A stretch of 13,426 nt of DNA from Lachnospiraceae bacterium UBA4711 (GTDB taxonomy: Bacteria; Bacillota; Clostridia; Lachnospirales; Lachnospiraceae), in assembly GCA_002404515.1 (NCBI GenBank), contig DHJV01000087.1, positions 1 through 13,426 of the forward strand. The letters are read 5' to 3'. Within the stretch, counting starts at the first letter, position 1; every line of letters starts with the position of its first letter. Under the pieces are notes generated by a model that was given only the letters and a program-made list of their open reading frames with translations, was not told the DNA's origin and made no database searches. Position numbers and translations under genes: made by a program. Shown here in pieces: positions 1 through 6,879 of the stretch.

Positions 1-45
1 AACAAGGGCTTTCGAGGTCAAATGCTGACTTCGGAAGCCCTTGTT
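1..45. repeat. 20-bp hairpin at the left edge, possible terminator or element end
   Basis: Bases 1-20 pair with 26-45 along the full length around the 5-base loop AATGC. The outer 11 pairs (AACAAGGGCTT with AAGCCCTTGTT) are all Watson-Crick. As plus-strand RNA every position pairs, with two G-U wobbles (12/34 and 16/30). As minus-strand RNA those two become A-C and C-A mismatches. The plus strand continues into T-rich sequence (TTGTTTGCTTTATTC). It may be a terminator for a rightward gene outside the window, a bidirectional terminator also ending the defence operon, or a repeated intergenic element. The stem may extend past the window edge. Confidence 0.6.
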
Positions 46-72
46 TGCTTTATTCAGTTGTGGATTTCTGCC

Positions 73-130
73 ATTCCAAAGCCTGACGGCACCGTAGGGT
101 GTAAGTCTTGCGGTGTATGGATTTTGGAAT
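73..130. repeat. Imperfect long inverted repeat
   Basis: ATTCCAAA (73-80) is the exact reverse complement of TTTGGAAT (123-130). Inside it, CACCG (90-94) pairs with CGGTG (111-115) on nearly the same axis. Together they could form an imperfect stem-loop in RNA. The arms are short, so chance cannot be excluded. Confidence 0.4.
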
Positions 131-161
131 AATTAAAAGGTATGGCATAATTAAAAGGTTT
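126..161. repeat. 18-bp tandem duplication
   Basis: Two head-to-tail copies of an 18-base unit at 126-143 and 144-161 match at 16 of 18 positions, with a shared core of ATAATTAAAAGGT. They lie between the last gene and the structured left end. It could be a slippage product or a small binding-site array; nothing else supports either. Confidence 0.7.
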
Positions 162-171
162 AGCGCCTTTT
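153..171 (-). terminator. Weak hairpin just past the last gene, possible terminator
   Basis: AAAAGG (153-158) pairs with CCTTTT (166-171) across a 7-base loop, just downstream of the 61-residue gene's stop. The stem is short (6 bp, only two GC pairs), and on the minus strand the following bases are AATTATGCC rather than a T run. A T run does follow on the plus strand. It could stop transcription in either direction, but the support is thin. Confidence 0.3.
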
Positions 172-176
172 TTCGT

Positions 177-362
177 TTATTCCTTATTGTCGGTGCCCTC
201 TACATAATCGGCCAAGCAAGCCTCCAGAAGCATTCTTGTGACGTCTGTGTAAGCAAGGATTTTTCCCTGGGCATACATATCATCGTCTTTTGCGTCCTTC
301 AGCTTCGTCATTTCGGTATCGATTTGAGCCTTGATAAACTTAATAACATCAATTTTTTCCAT
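177..362 (-). CDS. Small 61-residue helical protein, last gene of the operon
   Basis: Short charged protein beginning MEKIDVIKFIKAQIDTEMTK. It looks almost wholly alpha-helical, with two amphipathic helices (about 3-22 and 30-54) and an acidic tail, and no membrane segment. No family is recognised. It starts 5 bases after the stop of the 511-residue gene and has a GGAGG at good spacing, so translational coupling and a real gene are likely despite its size. The context suggests a partner or stabiliser of the upstream protein or of the Mcr complex; this is inference from position only. Confidence 0.68.
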   Translation of the reverse strand: MEKIDVIKFIKAQIDTEMTKLKDAKDDDMYAQGKILAYTDVTRMLLEACLADYVEGTDNKE

Positions 363-367
363 TGCAA

Positions 368-1903
368 TTATTCCTCCGGCGGGTCAAAATCTTCATCCGT
401 GCATTTGCGGATAATATGCTTAGTGCGGTCAAGCGGCAGAGGCACGTCCTCCTCTGCGAAATACTCCACCTTCACTACCGCTGCTGCGGAGTGGTGGTTA
501 TCCTTGCCCACGGGTACAATCACATAATCGCCAACGGAAATATCGTCCTCATCGGCAATGTAATAATAACTTTTGTAGCCTTCGTCAAATTCCACGCTAC
601 AGTAGATATAATCGGTTCTGCGGCGCTTGACCTTCTCATAGACCGCAGGATTGAGTATTTCCCCCATTCCGTAGAAACGCATAAACTGCCATACGGATTC
701 AGCAAAATCGCTCCAGAGCTCCGGAAGAGCCTTCTTGTCATATGTTCCTTGGATGACACGCTGCGGTCCTTTCTTGAAGTCCACTGTGATCGTGTAATCT
801 ATGGTTTCAAGCGGATTGTCTACCGCATCATCCGGGTTGCCCTCAATCTCGCCAAACAGGTCATCGGCATCAATATCATTGAGCAGGCCTTCAACGCCAC
901 CCTGGACATAGTATTTTCCGGACACAGCACAACCGCTGCCGATGTTCTGAATATGCTCCAAGGTCTCACTTTTACGGTCAAGCACCAATCTCTCGGTGTA
1001 GTCCCAAGTCACATATTCAACGGTTTCGGAGATCGGCTGCTTCGGCTTCATTTTGGTAATGCGGTGATAATCGATGGTGACGCGGTCAACTCTGTCTGGC
1101 TTGTTATTGCCGTCAAACACATAAAGGTCATCCATTTCGACTGCTTCTCGCACCGTATCCGACAGGTCAACGCCATCCACTTCAAAATCAGCAATCAACG
1201 AGCCACGGTACTTATAAATATCTCCCTCGGTGTTGGTGATCTCCATCTCCCATTCACCGATATCGGTAGCAAAAACCTCAATGTACTCAGTGCTGAAATA
1301 TCGTGCTATGCTGTTCAGCACTTTTGTGGCGCTTTCCTTTTCAATTTTATAAATTTTGCTCCTGGACTTTTCATGTCCATCAAAGCCAGAGCCAAAGTTG
1401 TATGCTGAGAACCATATGCGCCCATCGGCGTTGATGGTGATATGCTGTTCAACCTCGTCATCTGGTTCAGGCGGTGGGCCATAGCAGATATTATTGGAAA
1501 CGATGCGCACCTTCTGCGGAGTGCCTTTAAACCGCTTCATGTGACATTCTGCTAATTCGCCCAGGCGGGATAGAGCCATCGTAAACCACGCACGGTTCTT
1601 CAGCTCCAAAATTTCCTCACCAGAATATGCCCAATGATTGAAATACCGCCATCGGGAGTAAATAGCCGATCCGAGCAAAGGAATATCAGTTATCTCCCCG
1701 ATGATGCGTTCCAGTGCCTCAAAATCGTTTGCAGCTTTGCCGTACTTCTCAGAAAAGGCATGACCGCAGTCCATTACGAACCCAAGTGCCTCACAGTCAT
1801 CAGCCATATAATGGTCTACCAGTTCAATGTAGGTGGTTTTCTTATTTCTGAATTTGTCATACCACTTGACTGCAAATTCGTGGATTTGCTTCATGTCCGC
1901 CAC
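368..1903 (-). CDS. Uncharacterised 511-residue protein downstream of mcrC, with apparent internal duplication
   Basis: Function not recognised. The predicted protein is soluble, acidic, without signal peptide or membrane segment. Four parts can be seen. A helical N-terminus (about 1-125) is rich in aromatic residues (IYSRWRYFNHWAY at 81-93). Two similar beta-rich segments follow, about 150-265 and 293-412. They appear to be diverged copies: SKIYKIEKESATKVLNSI pairs with GKYYVQGGVEGLLNDI, and WEMEITNTEGDIYKYRGS with DYTITVDFKKGPQRVIQGT. A C-terminal segment (about 430-500; YKSYYYIADEDDISVGDYVI, then VPVGKDN) faintly recalls the small beta-barrel of the PriA N-terminus, a weak inference. The GTG start is chosen from the ribosome binding site. 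It lies 43 bases after mcrC and 5 before the 61-residue gene, whose ribosome binding site sits in its last codons. Position suggests an accessory of the Mcr system or an independent defence component. Confidence 0.8.
   Translation of the reverse strand: MADMKQIHEFAVKWYDKFRNKKTTYIELVDHYMADDCEALGFVMDCGHAFSEKYGKAANDFEALERIIGEITDIPLLGSAIYSRWRYFNHWAYSGEEILELKNRAWFTMALSRLGELAECHMKRFKGTPQKVRIVSNNICYGPPPEPDDEVEQHITINADGRIWFSAYNFGSGFDGHEKSRSKIYKIEKESATKVLNSIARYFSTEYIEVFATDIGEWEMEITNTEGDIYKYRGSLIADFEVDGVDLSDTVREAVEMDDLYVFDGNNKPDRVDRVTIDYHRITKMKPKQPISETVEYVTWDYTERLVLDRKSETLEHIQNIGSGCAVSGKYYVQGGVEGLLNDIDADDLFGEIEGNPDDAVDNPLETIDYTITVDFKKGPQRVIQGTYDKKALPELWSDFAESVWQFMRFYGMGEILNPAVYEKVKRRRTDYIYCSVEFDEGYKSYYYIADEDDISVGDYVIVPVGKDNHHSAAAVVKVEYFAEEDVPLPLDRTKHIIRKCTDEDFDPPEE
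373..377 (-). promoter_or_regulatory. Ribosome binding site of the 61-residue gene
   Basis: GGAGG within the last codons of the 511-residue gene lies 10 bases before the ATG at 362. It is the main evidence that the small frame is translated. Confidence 0.6.
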
Positions 1904-1910
1904 TGCAGTA

Positions 1911-1918
1911 CACCTCCC
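1911..1918 (-). promoter_or_regulatory. Ribosome binding site supporting a GTG start
   Basis: GGGAGGTG lies in the 43-base gap after mcrC. Its GGAGG is 9 bases before the GTG at 1903 and 18 before the next ATG at 1894, so GTG is the likelier start of the 511-residue protein. Confidence 0.65.
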
Positions 1919-1946
1919 ATCATTTTATAAAGTTGACCGTTCTTTT

Positions 1947-3260
1947 TTAACAGAATGCGCTCATAAACTCTTGTTCCGAAACTTTCATCATTGAGACAAA
2001 TCCAGCATAATCAGTAGCGTCCATGGGTATTTTCAATCCGTGCTTGGTTATGCTGATATCTTCCCGTGGGATAACATTCGCCTCATAGGTAGAGCCGCGA
2101 TTCATTCGCAATCTCAGACCCTCGGAGTTTTCTGCTTCGGGATAGAGATAATAACCCGTTTGAGCATCGAAGCGGAACATATAGGCAAGTACCTGCAGAT
2201 AGTCCCGGTTGCCGATATTATCGATTGGTTTATATTTTGCATCAGCAATCACTCGCTTTTCGCTGTTACGGCTGATGAAATCAGGGTAAATAAGACCCAC
2301 ATTTCCTTCGAAGAGTCTCTGTGCGCCTTTTCCGCCTTTATTCATTGGGTGGTAGAACACGTCATCAATGAGAGAATTGATGTACTCCTCCCAAAGCCAT
2401 GCACCGTCAAACAGGATGCCGTATATTTGTCTTGTTCCTGTACCGATTTGGTGCTTTTGGTGCCGCAGAATAAGCAGGCACAGTCTCTGCAATGCATGGT
2501 ACTCTCGGTAATACGCATGGCGGACGGTATTCTTTTTGTTCTGTTCAATGATTTTCTGCCTGTTATACGGCTCATATCCCGGAGTCGCATCTATAACGAG
2601 TTTTACCTCGTCTTTCACTTTGATAAGAAGTTTATTTCCGTAAGGCTTTCTTTTGATAAACTCTATGGTATGCCGCACCAGCTCCATCAGACTATTATCG
2701 TAGGAAAACTCTCTCTGGCTGTATGCAACATTTCCTACAAATGGGGTATTCTCCTCGATATGTCTTGCGACATCAATCGTGCCTTTTACATTTCCATCAT
2801 TGTACCTACGGCGGATATATTTTTTGAACAACCCCTTCCGCATAGCTGCCTTGAGGTAATACGGAAACAGAAACAGCAGAAAATTGAACAGCCGATTGTC
2901 TTGATTGGCATCGGAGTTCAAATCTACGATGTTTGGAAAGTCCAGGACTTTATCTAAAAGATACTGGAAAAAGTAATCCTCACCCTCTCCGCAAAAACGG
3001 GACGCGATCACAAGCCGCTCATCACCATAGCCGAGAAAACCCATCACATTGCCAGAACGAAAGGTGTCATTGATGCTTTGGAGAATCATCTGATCTTGGG
3101 TAATATCCTCTGCATCTTTTACGGTTTCTGGAAATACGAATACGCCTTCACGCTCAAGCTGTTCCAACGTTTTATCTGCAATTTTACCTGCCAGCTTCGC
3201 TACTTGAGAAAAGGCATCTTTTTTCTGTTGGGAGTTATCCTTGATCCTGAGTAGCTTCAT
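1947..3260 (-). CDS. mcrC: McrC-like nuclease subunit
   Basis: Cutting and activating partner of McrB in a McrBC-type restriction complex. From the ATG chosen here it is 437 residues. The N-terminal half, which in the family contacts and stimulates the McrB ring, includes GNVKGTIDVARHI (about 156-168) and REFSYDNSLMELVRHTIEF. The C-terminal half carries the PD-(D/E)xK nuclease core: YPDF with D327, then IADAKYK with D340 and K342, preceded by a conserved-looking LWEEYIN (289-295). The residues expected for metal-dependent cleavage are present, so it is probably active. The start overlaps the end of mcrB by 26 bases, suggesting translational coupling and matched production. It is followed after 43 bases by the 511-residue gene. 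An in-frame start at 3305 would add 15 residues. Confidence 0.88.
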   Translation of the reverse strand: MKLLRIKDNSQQKKDAFSQVAKLAGKIADKTLEQLEREGVFVFPETVKDAEDITQDQMILQSINDTFRSGNVMGFLGYGDERLVIASRFCGEGEDYFFQYLLDKVLDFPNIVDLNSDANQDNRLFNFLLFLFPYYLKAAMRKGLFKKYIRRRYNDGNVKGTIDVARHIEENTPFVGNVAYSQREFSYDNSLMELVRHTIEFIKRKPYGNKLLIKVKDEVKLVIDATPGYEPYNRQKIIEQNKKNTVRHAYYREYHALQRLCLLILRHQKHQIGTGTRQIYGILFDGAWLWEEYINSLIDDVFYHPMNKGGKGAQRLFEGNVGLIYPDFISRNSEKRVIADAKYKPIDNIGNRDYLQVLAYMFRFDAQTGYYLYPEAENSEGLRLRMNRGSTYEANVIPREDISITKHGLKIPMDATDYAGFVSMMKVSEQEFMSAFC

Positions 3261-5331
3261 GTACATCACCTCTGGACTGTCGCTGATAGCCATATGCCTT
3301 TGCAAACCGTTTCATAATCCCTTCCTCATCGTACATACCCTGAATGTATTCCTGGAGGAGCGGTTGCAGATAATCCGTCCAAAGCTGGTCAAAGTCCAGT
3401 GTTTTCAGCTTCAGGAAGTAAGAAGCACCGATTTGATAATTCTCATTCAAATCCTCAACGGCAGCAATTTCCTTGTTAAGGGCAGCCATTCTTCTGATTG
3501 CTTCAGCCTCCAACTCCTCGTTTTCCAGCAAGGCCAGCATCTCAAGGCGTTCGTCTGCCCGAAGCTCCACAAAGCGGAAACGACGGCGCATAGCAAAATC
3601 GAAGCTATCCACAGAACGGTCAATATCATTCATCGTGCCGATGATATAGACGTTTTCGGGAATGTAGAACTTTTCATCCGGGTTGGGGTGCAGATTGGAA
3701 TACTGCGTAGATATCTCACCGGATCTTCCACGATAACCAGGGTCGATGGCAAAGAACAGTTCACCGAAGATTTTAGATATTTCACCACGGTTAATCTCAT
3801 CGATGATGAAAATGAATTTTTTCAATTCGGTCTGTTTTGCATGAATCTTGGAACCGGTAGCTTTTCTCGCCTTGATGGCTTTGTAGATAGCGAAGTCGTA
3901 GGAGTATGCCTGCGTTGCGAAGGACTTTCCGAAGAAGGACGTGATGTCCTTGATTTTCTCGAACCGAAGACCGGACTCCAACATTCTCCGAACCTCATCA
4001 AGATTTAGTGCGAGTTTGTTAACCGTTGCATTGCCAGGGATAGAGATATTAATGTGGCTGTCATCTACGCTTACGATGGTAAATTCATTGCCATTGATGG
4101 TTTTGAAGGAATCAACGCCCAATTCCAGGCTGGCGAAAAATTCTGCCATTGCTTCCTGAACTGAGAGTTCCTTTTCGACCGTTTCTTTGGATTTCTGTGA
4201 ATCCTCGTAGTTCTTTCTGGCGCGAGTAACAAACTTTTTGAAAATGCCGTCCTGCAGTTCAAAACCCATAGTACCGTCATCGTTGACCCTCGGTCTCAAA
4301 CCTTCAACAAAATCAGAGTAATCGTAGCTCGGATGGAACTGGACGAATTCCACCTGTCTCTTCTGCTCATCTGTCAGCAGGGTGTAATCGTCAAAATATC
4401 CGTTGCTGATAATATCCGCAGCGATTTCCTTTGCAAGGTAAGACTTGCCAGTACCCGGAGCGCCTCTGAAGATCAGATTTTTAGATTCAATCAGCATAGA
4501 GGAGAACGGATTCCTGTATCCTTTGAACTGCTGAACCAATTCCTCTTGGGCAGCGGCTTCTGCCTCCTCGACAACAGTTTCTTTTTCATCTTTTTCTCGG
4601 TATGTCAGTACAAACTGGTCTCCCGGTTCACCGAACCGCTTCAAGCATTCCTGAACGAAACTAATTGTGGAGAAGATATTCCAACAGTAAATGACGAACT
4701 GACGGCCGTTGTCATAACCGTAGGTCATGTATTCTATGGTCTTGCGGTGCTTTTTGTATTCATCGACACTTGCAAAGATGCCACAAATCATCTCACTGTC
4801 CGGGTTGTATTTGCATACAGGAAAACTCTCCTTATCCTCAACAGACAAAGATGCAATCTGCTTTTCAAAAACCTGGCAGGCGATGCGAGGCAGGGTCTGA
4901 TTGGAATTTCTTCTCTCACCCTTGCTGTAGGCGCGCTTGATCACCTCGCCAGTTGCCTTTTTGAAGGAGACATCAAGGGGCTTATAGTTGTCACCTAGGC
5001 TGATATTATCCATCGTGAACCGCTCGTCTGTAGATACCACACTTTCGGCGGTGATGGACAGTTCGAACTTTTCCTGCTGCTTTGTCTCAATAGTAAAGCC
5101 CTGGCCTTCCAGAAAGCTTTTTGCTTCTACGGCATTAAAGCCGTCCGTAGAAATATTTGTTCCGTTTGCCAAATAGTCAGCAACAGCCACTACATATTTC
5201 GGTGGATACCGCTTTCCGTCATCGGTTACAAGTTCGTATTTTGTGCTTTGATTATGAAAAGGGACACCATTCTCATCGATGTATTTTAAGGCATCCATGA
5301 CGTATTCCTTTTTGAATTTTGGTATAGCCAT
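3235..5331 (-). CDS. mcrB: McrB-like AAA+ restriction motor with modified-base reader-like N-terminus
   Basis: Nucleotide-driven ring motor of a McrBC-type (type IV) modification-dependent restriction system; it recruits McrC for cutting. Residues 1-80 (KYELVTDDGKRYPPKYVV, then GFNAVEAKSFLEGQGF) resemble the N-terminal head domain of ScoMcrA-like enzymes. Residues about 90-250 are an unrecognised second domain. The AAA+ domain has Walker A GAPGTGKS (290-297), the McrB-typical FHPSYDYSDFVEGLRP (332-347), Walker B FIIDEINRGE (508-517), GTMNDIDRS (565-573; E. coli McrB has NTAD where this has NDID) and RRRF (582-585). About 215 residues separate Walker A from Walker B, roughly 120 more than in E. 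coli McrB, so there is an insert at about 380-490. The start has GGAGG 6 bases upstream. Its 3' end overlaps mcrC. Specificity for m5C or another modified base is not shown by the sequence. Confidence 0.9.
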   Translation of the reverse strand: MAIPKFKKEYVMDALKYIDENGVPFHNQSTKYELVTDDGKRYPPKYVVAVADYLANGTNISTDGFNAVEAKSFLEGQGFTIETKQQEKFELSITAESVVSTDERFTMDNISLGDNYKPLDVSFKKATGEVIKRAYSKGERRNSNQTLPRIACQVFEKQIASLSVEDKESFPVCKYNPDSEMICGIFASVDEYKKHRKTIEYMTYGYDNGRQFVIYCWNIFSTISFVQECLKRFGEPGDQFVLTYREKDEKETVVEEAEAAAQEELVQQFKGYRNPFSSMLIESKNLIFRGAPGTGKSYLAKEIAADIISNGYFDDYTLLTDEQKRQVEFVQFHPSYDYSDFVEGLRPRVNDDGTMGFELQDGIFKKFVTRARKNYEDSQKSKETVEKELSVQEAMAEFFASLELGVDSFKTINGNEFTIVSVDDSHINISIPGNATVNKLALNLDEVRRMLESGLRFEKIKDITSFFGKSFATQAYSYDFAIYKAIKARKATGSKIHAKQTELKKFIFIIDEINRGEISKIFGELFFAIDPGYRGRSGEISTQYSNLHPNPDEKFYIPENVYIIGTMNDIDRSVDSFDFAMRRRFRFVELRADERLEMLALLENEELEAEAIRRMAALNKEIAAVEDLNENYQIGASYFLKLKTLDFDQLWTDYLQPLLQEYIQGMYDEEGIMKRFAKAYGYQRQSRGDVHEATQDQG
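3267..3273 (-). promoter_or_regulatory. Ribosome binding site of mcrC inside mcrB
   Basis: AGAGGTG lies 6 bases before the ATG at 3260, within the last codons of mcrB. It favours this ATG over the in-frame TTG at 3305 and ATG at 3293, which lack a comparable site, and over the ATG at 3266, which is too close to it. Confidence 0.65.
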
Positions 5332-5358
5332 ACTGATCCTCCAATATTATTTTCATTT

Positions 5359-6861
5359 TTACAGCCTTTGCTTTGTGCCGAGAGGGGGAACGCCAATCTC
5401 GGTTAAAAACGCATTGCAGGTTTCAATGTCCTGCTGATAAAAACCTGTGAACAGGTACTTATAAGCCTCTTGTTCTTTGTCGCCATCAACAAAGGTCATT
5501 CCACCGAGCCTCAACACCTCTTGCATCTCTTGTAGATCCAATCCCAAACCAACTCCCATTGCTATCAGCGGGCGCATCGTAAATTTGTGCGTTTCGCCCT
5601 GTACGCGGGAGAAGTTCATTTTGTCCAACCCCGTTTTGCTTTCAAATGTATACTCGTACCAGTTCTCTTCGGCCATGCGTTTTTTCATCCATGCTGCGGG
5701 AGTAGTAGCAGTGGCCTGTGCGCGCTTTAGTTTTTTCTCAAAATCCTTCGCCTTATTGAATAGTTCCGTATTCTGCGTATTCGCATCATAGGCGGATTCT
5801 GTATTAAAAACACTATCAGATCGGAACATCATTTGAGAGGCTCCGTGCATCAAGCTGTCAGGAATCAGCTTGATAGAGAAATCAAGTGTACATTCAGCAA
5901 GATGCTCTTTTGCATAAGGCGTCATTGATTTGACGCCATTTCCAGCATCAAACAAATAACGGCCATCATTCAGAACGAAATATCCCTCGGAAAAGCAGAA
6001 TACGCCTGTATCTAATGTCGCACGTAACAAATCATTTTCACGATACAGCTTAAACGCATCGAGCGGTGAAATGGGGCGTTGATGCCGTTTCGCTTGCGTC
6101 GCCTTACGATGCTGAATTTGACTCGCAGGAGCGTTGGATTCACCCGCACAATATGCCTCAGCTTCACCATATCCCAATTCATACATTCGTATGGCAGCTG
6201 ACTGTCGGGACACTTCAAAAAAATCTGCTACATTGTCGATTACATATTCAGTTACGATGCTACGGTCTGCGTTTGGATTATCTGCAAGAAGCACCTGGTA
6301 AATATGGTCGACCTTTTTCTTGAATGCGGTTCGTGGCATGAGTATTTTGGGTGCAATTGTTTTTGCCTGCCACTCCATTTTATCAATATCAGACCACTGT
6401 CCACCGATCAAGCTCCCGGTAGTTGAAATTCCTCTGTTACAGCGGAATGCAAACTCTGTCCCATTTTCATGGTTTCGCTTGTAATTAAAGTAATTCCGAT
6501 GCCGCCACCAATGGAAGCATTCATGAGCCAAAGTATTATTGAACCGTCCGATATTCATGATATCTGCATCAACGAAAATCGAAGGTTGTGACACCTCATA
6601 TCCGATGGTTTCTTCGGCAGACCAGTCATACACTTCAATGATGCCCTTCGTAAATGCGATGGCACCTTGAACACTGCCATCGAATGACAAATACTCCGTA
6701 TCAATGATTTCCAGAGACATAAGCCTTGTGGCAATATCCCGGATCGGTATGGGTCTGGGATTGTCTATGGCATCAGCGCATTCGTATTTTGTCAGAAATG
6801 CCTCGGCTTCTTTTTCATAATCAGCCACATAATGCATAAATGGGTTTGCAGCCTTTGCCAT
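5359..6861 (-). CDS. ImmA/IrrE-type zinc metallopeptidase with long C-terminal extension
   Basis: A 500-residue soluble protein. Residues about 10-235 form an ImmA/IrrE (COG2856-type) peptidase: the zinc site HECFH (113-117) and a downstream glutamate (E163 in KMEWQAKTIAPKILMP), followed by the family's usual helical end VADFFEVSRQSAAIRMYELGY (211-231). Family members typically cleave a repressor, as ImmA does with ImmR in ICEBs1 and IrrE does with DdrO. The middle part (about 250-420) is not recognised. The last 70 residues (RPLIAMGVGLGLDLQEMQEV onward, ending near GVPPLG) resemble the helical tail found in many Firmicute XRE-like regulators; this is pattern recognition, not a search result. 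It lies 18 bases after hsdR and 27 before mcrB, so it is co-transcribed with both. The substrate is unknown. A regulatory role is inferred, and an effector or structural role is possible. Confidence 0.88.
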   Translation of the reverse strand: MAKAANPFMHYVADYEKEAEAFLTKYECADAIDNPRPIPIRDIATRLMSLEIIDTEYLSFDGSVQGAIAFTKGIIEVYDWSAEETIGYEVSQPSIFVDADIMNIGRFNNTLAHECFHWWRHRNYFNYKRNHENGTEFAFRCNRGISTTGSLIGGQWSDIDKMEWQAKTIAPKILMPRTAFKKKVDHIYQVLLADNPNADRSIVTEYVIDNVADFFEVSRQSAAIRMYELGYGEAEAYCAGESNAPASQIQHRKATQAKRHQRPISPLDAFKLYRENDLLRATLDTGVFCFSEGYFVLNDGRYLFDAGNGVKSMTPYAKEHLAECTLDFSIKLIPDSLMHGASQMMFRSDSVFNTESAYDANTQNTELFNKAKDFEKKLKRAQATATTPAAWMKKRMAEENWYEYTFESKTGLDKMNFSRVQGETHKFTMRPLIAMGVGLGLDLQEMQEVLRLGGMTFVDGDKEQEAYKYLFTGFYQQDIETCNAFLTEIGVPPLGTKQRL

Positions 6862-6867
6862 AGACAG

Positions 6868-6873
6868 CCTCCT
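6868..6873 (-). promoter_or_regulatory. Ribosome binding site that fixes the metallopeptidase start
   Basis: AGGAGG lies 6 bases before the ATG at 6861. An in-frame TTG at 6879 directly after the hsdR stop would add six residues (MVRRLS), but it would be upstream of this site and has none of its own, so the ATG is preferred. Confidence 0.8.
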
Positions 6874-6879
6874 AACCAA

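Noticed and set aside
108..527. Plus-strand open frame (139 codons) across the left end
   Set aside because: It runs through the tandem repeat and then antisense through two operon genes, and its low-complexity Ser-rich end is not gene-like.
362..1408. Plus-strand open frame (348 codons) opposite the 511-residue gene
   Set aside because: The minus-strand gene has a good ribosome binding site, operon spacing and a plausible soluble product, while this frame has neither context nor domains.
1924..1952. Possible internal promoter before the 511-residue gene (TATAAA with TGTTAA 17 bases upstream, minus strand)
   Set aside because: The -10 is good but the -35 matches the TTGACA consensus poorly and overlaps the mcrC stop; tight operon spacing makes read-through the simpler explanation.
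5849..5937. Two inverted repeats, ATCAAGCT/AGCTTGAT (5849-5873) and GGCGTCA/TGACGCC (5918-5937)
   Set aside because: Both lie inside the metallopeptidase reading frame and are short; likely coincidence, with no T run or spacing suggesting a terminator or operator.
6862..6879. Upstream TTG start for the metallopeptidase adding six residues
   Set aside because: The added codons contain the AGGAGG that serves the ATG at 6861, so the shorter form is much better supported.
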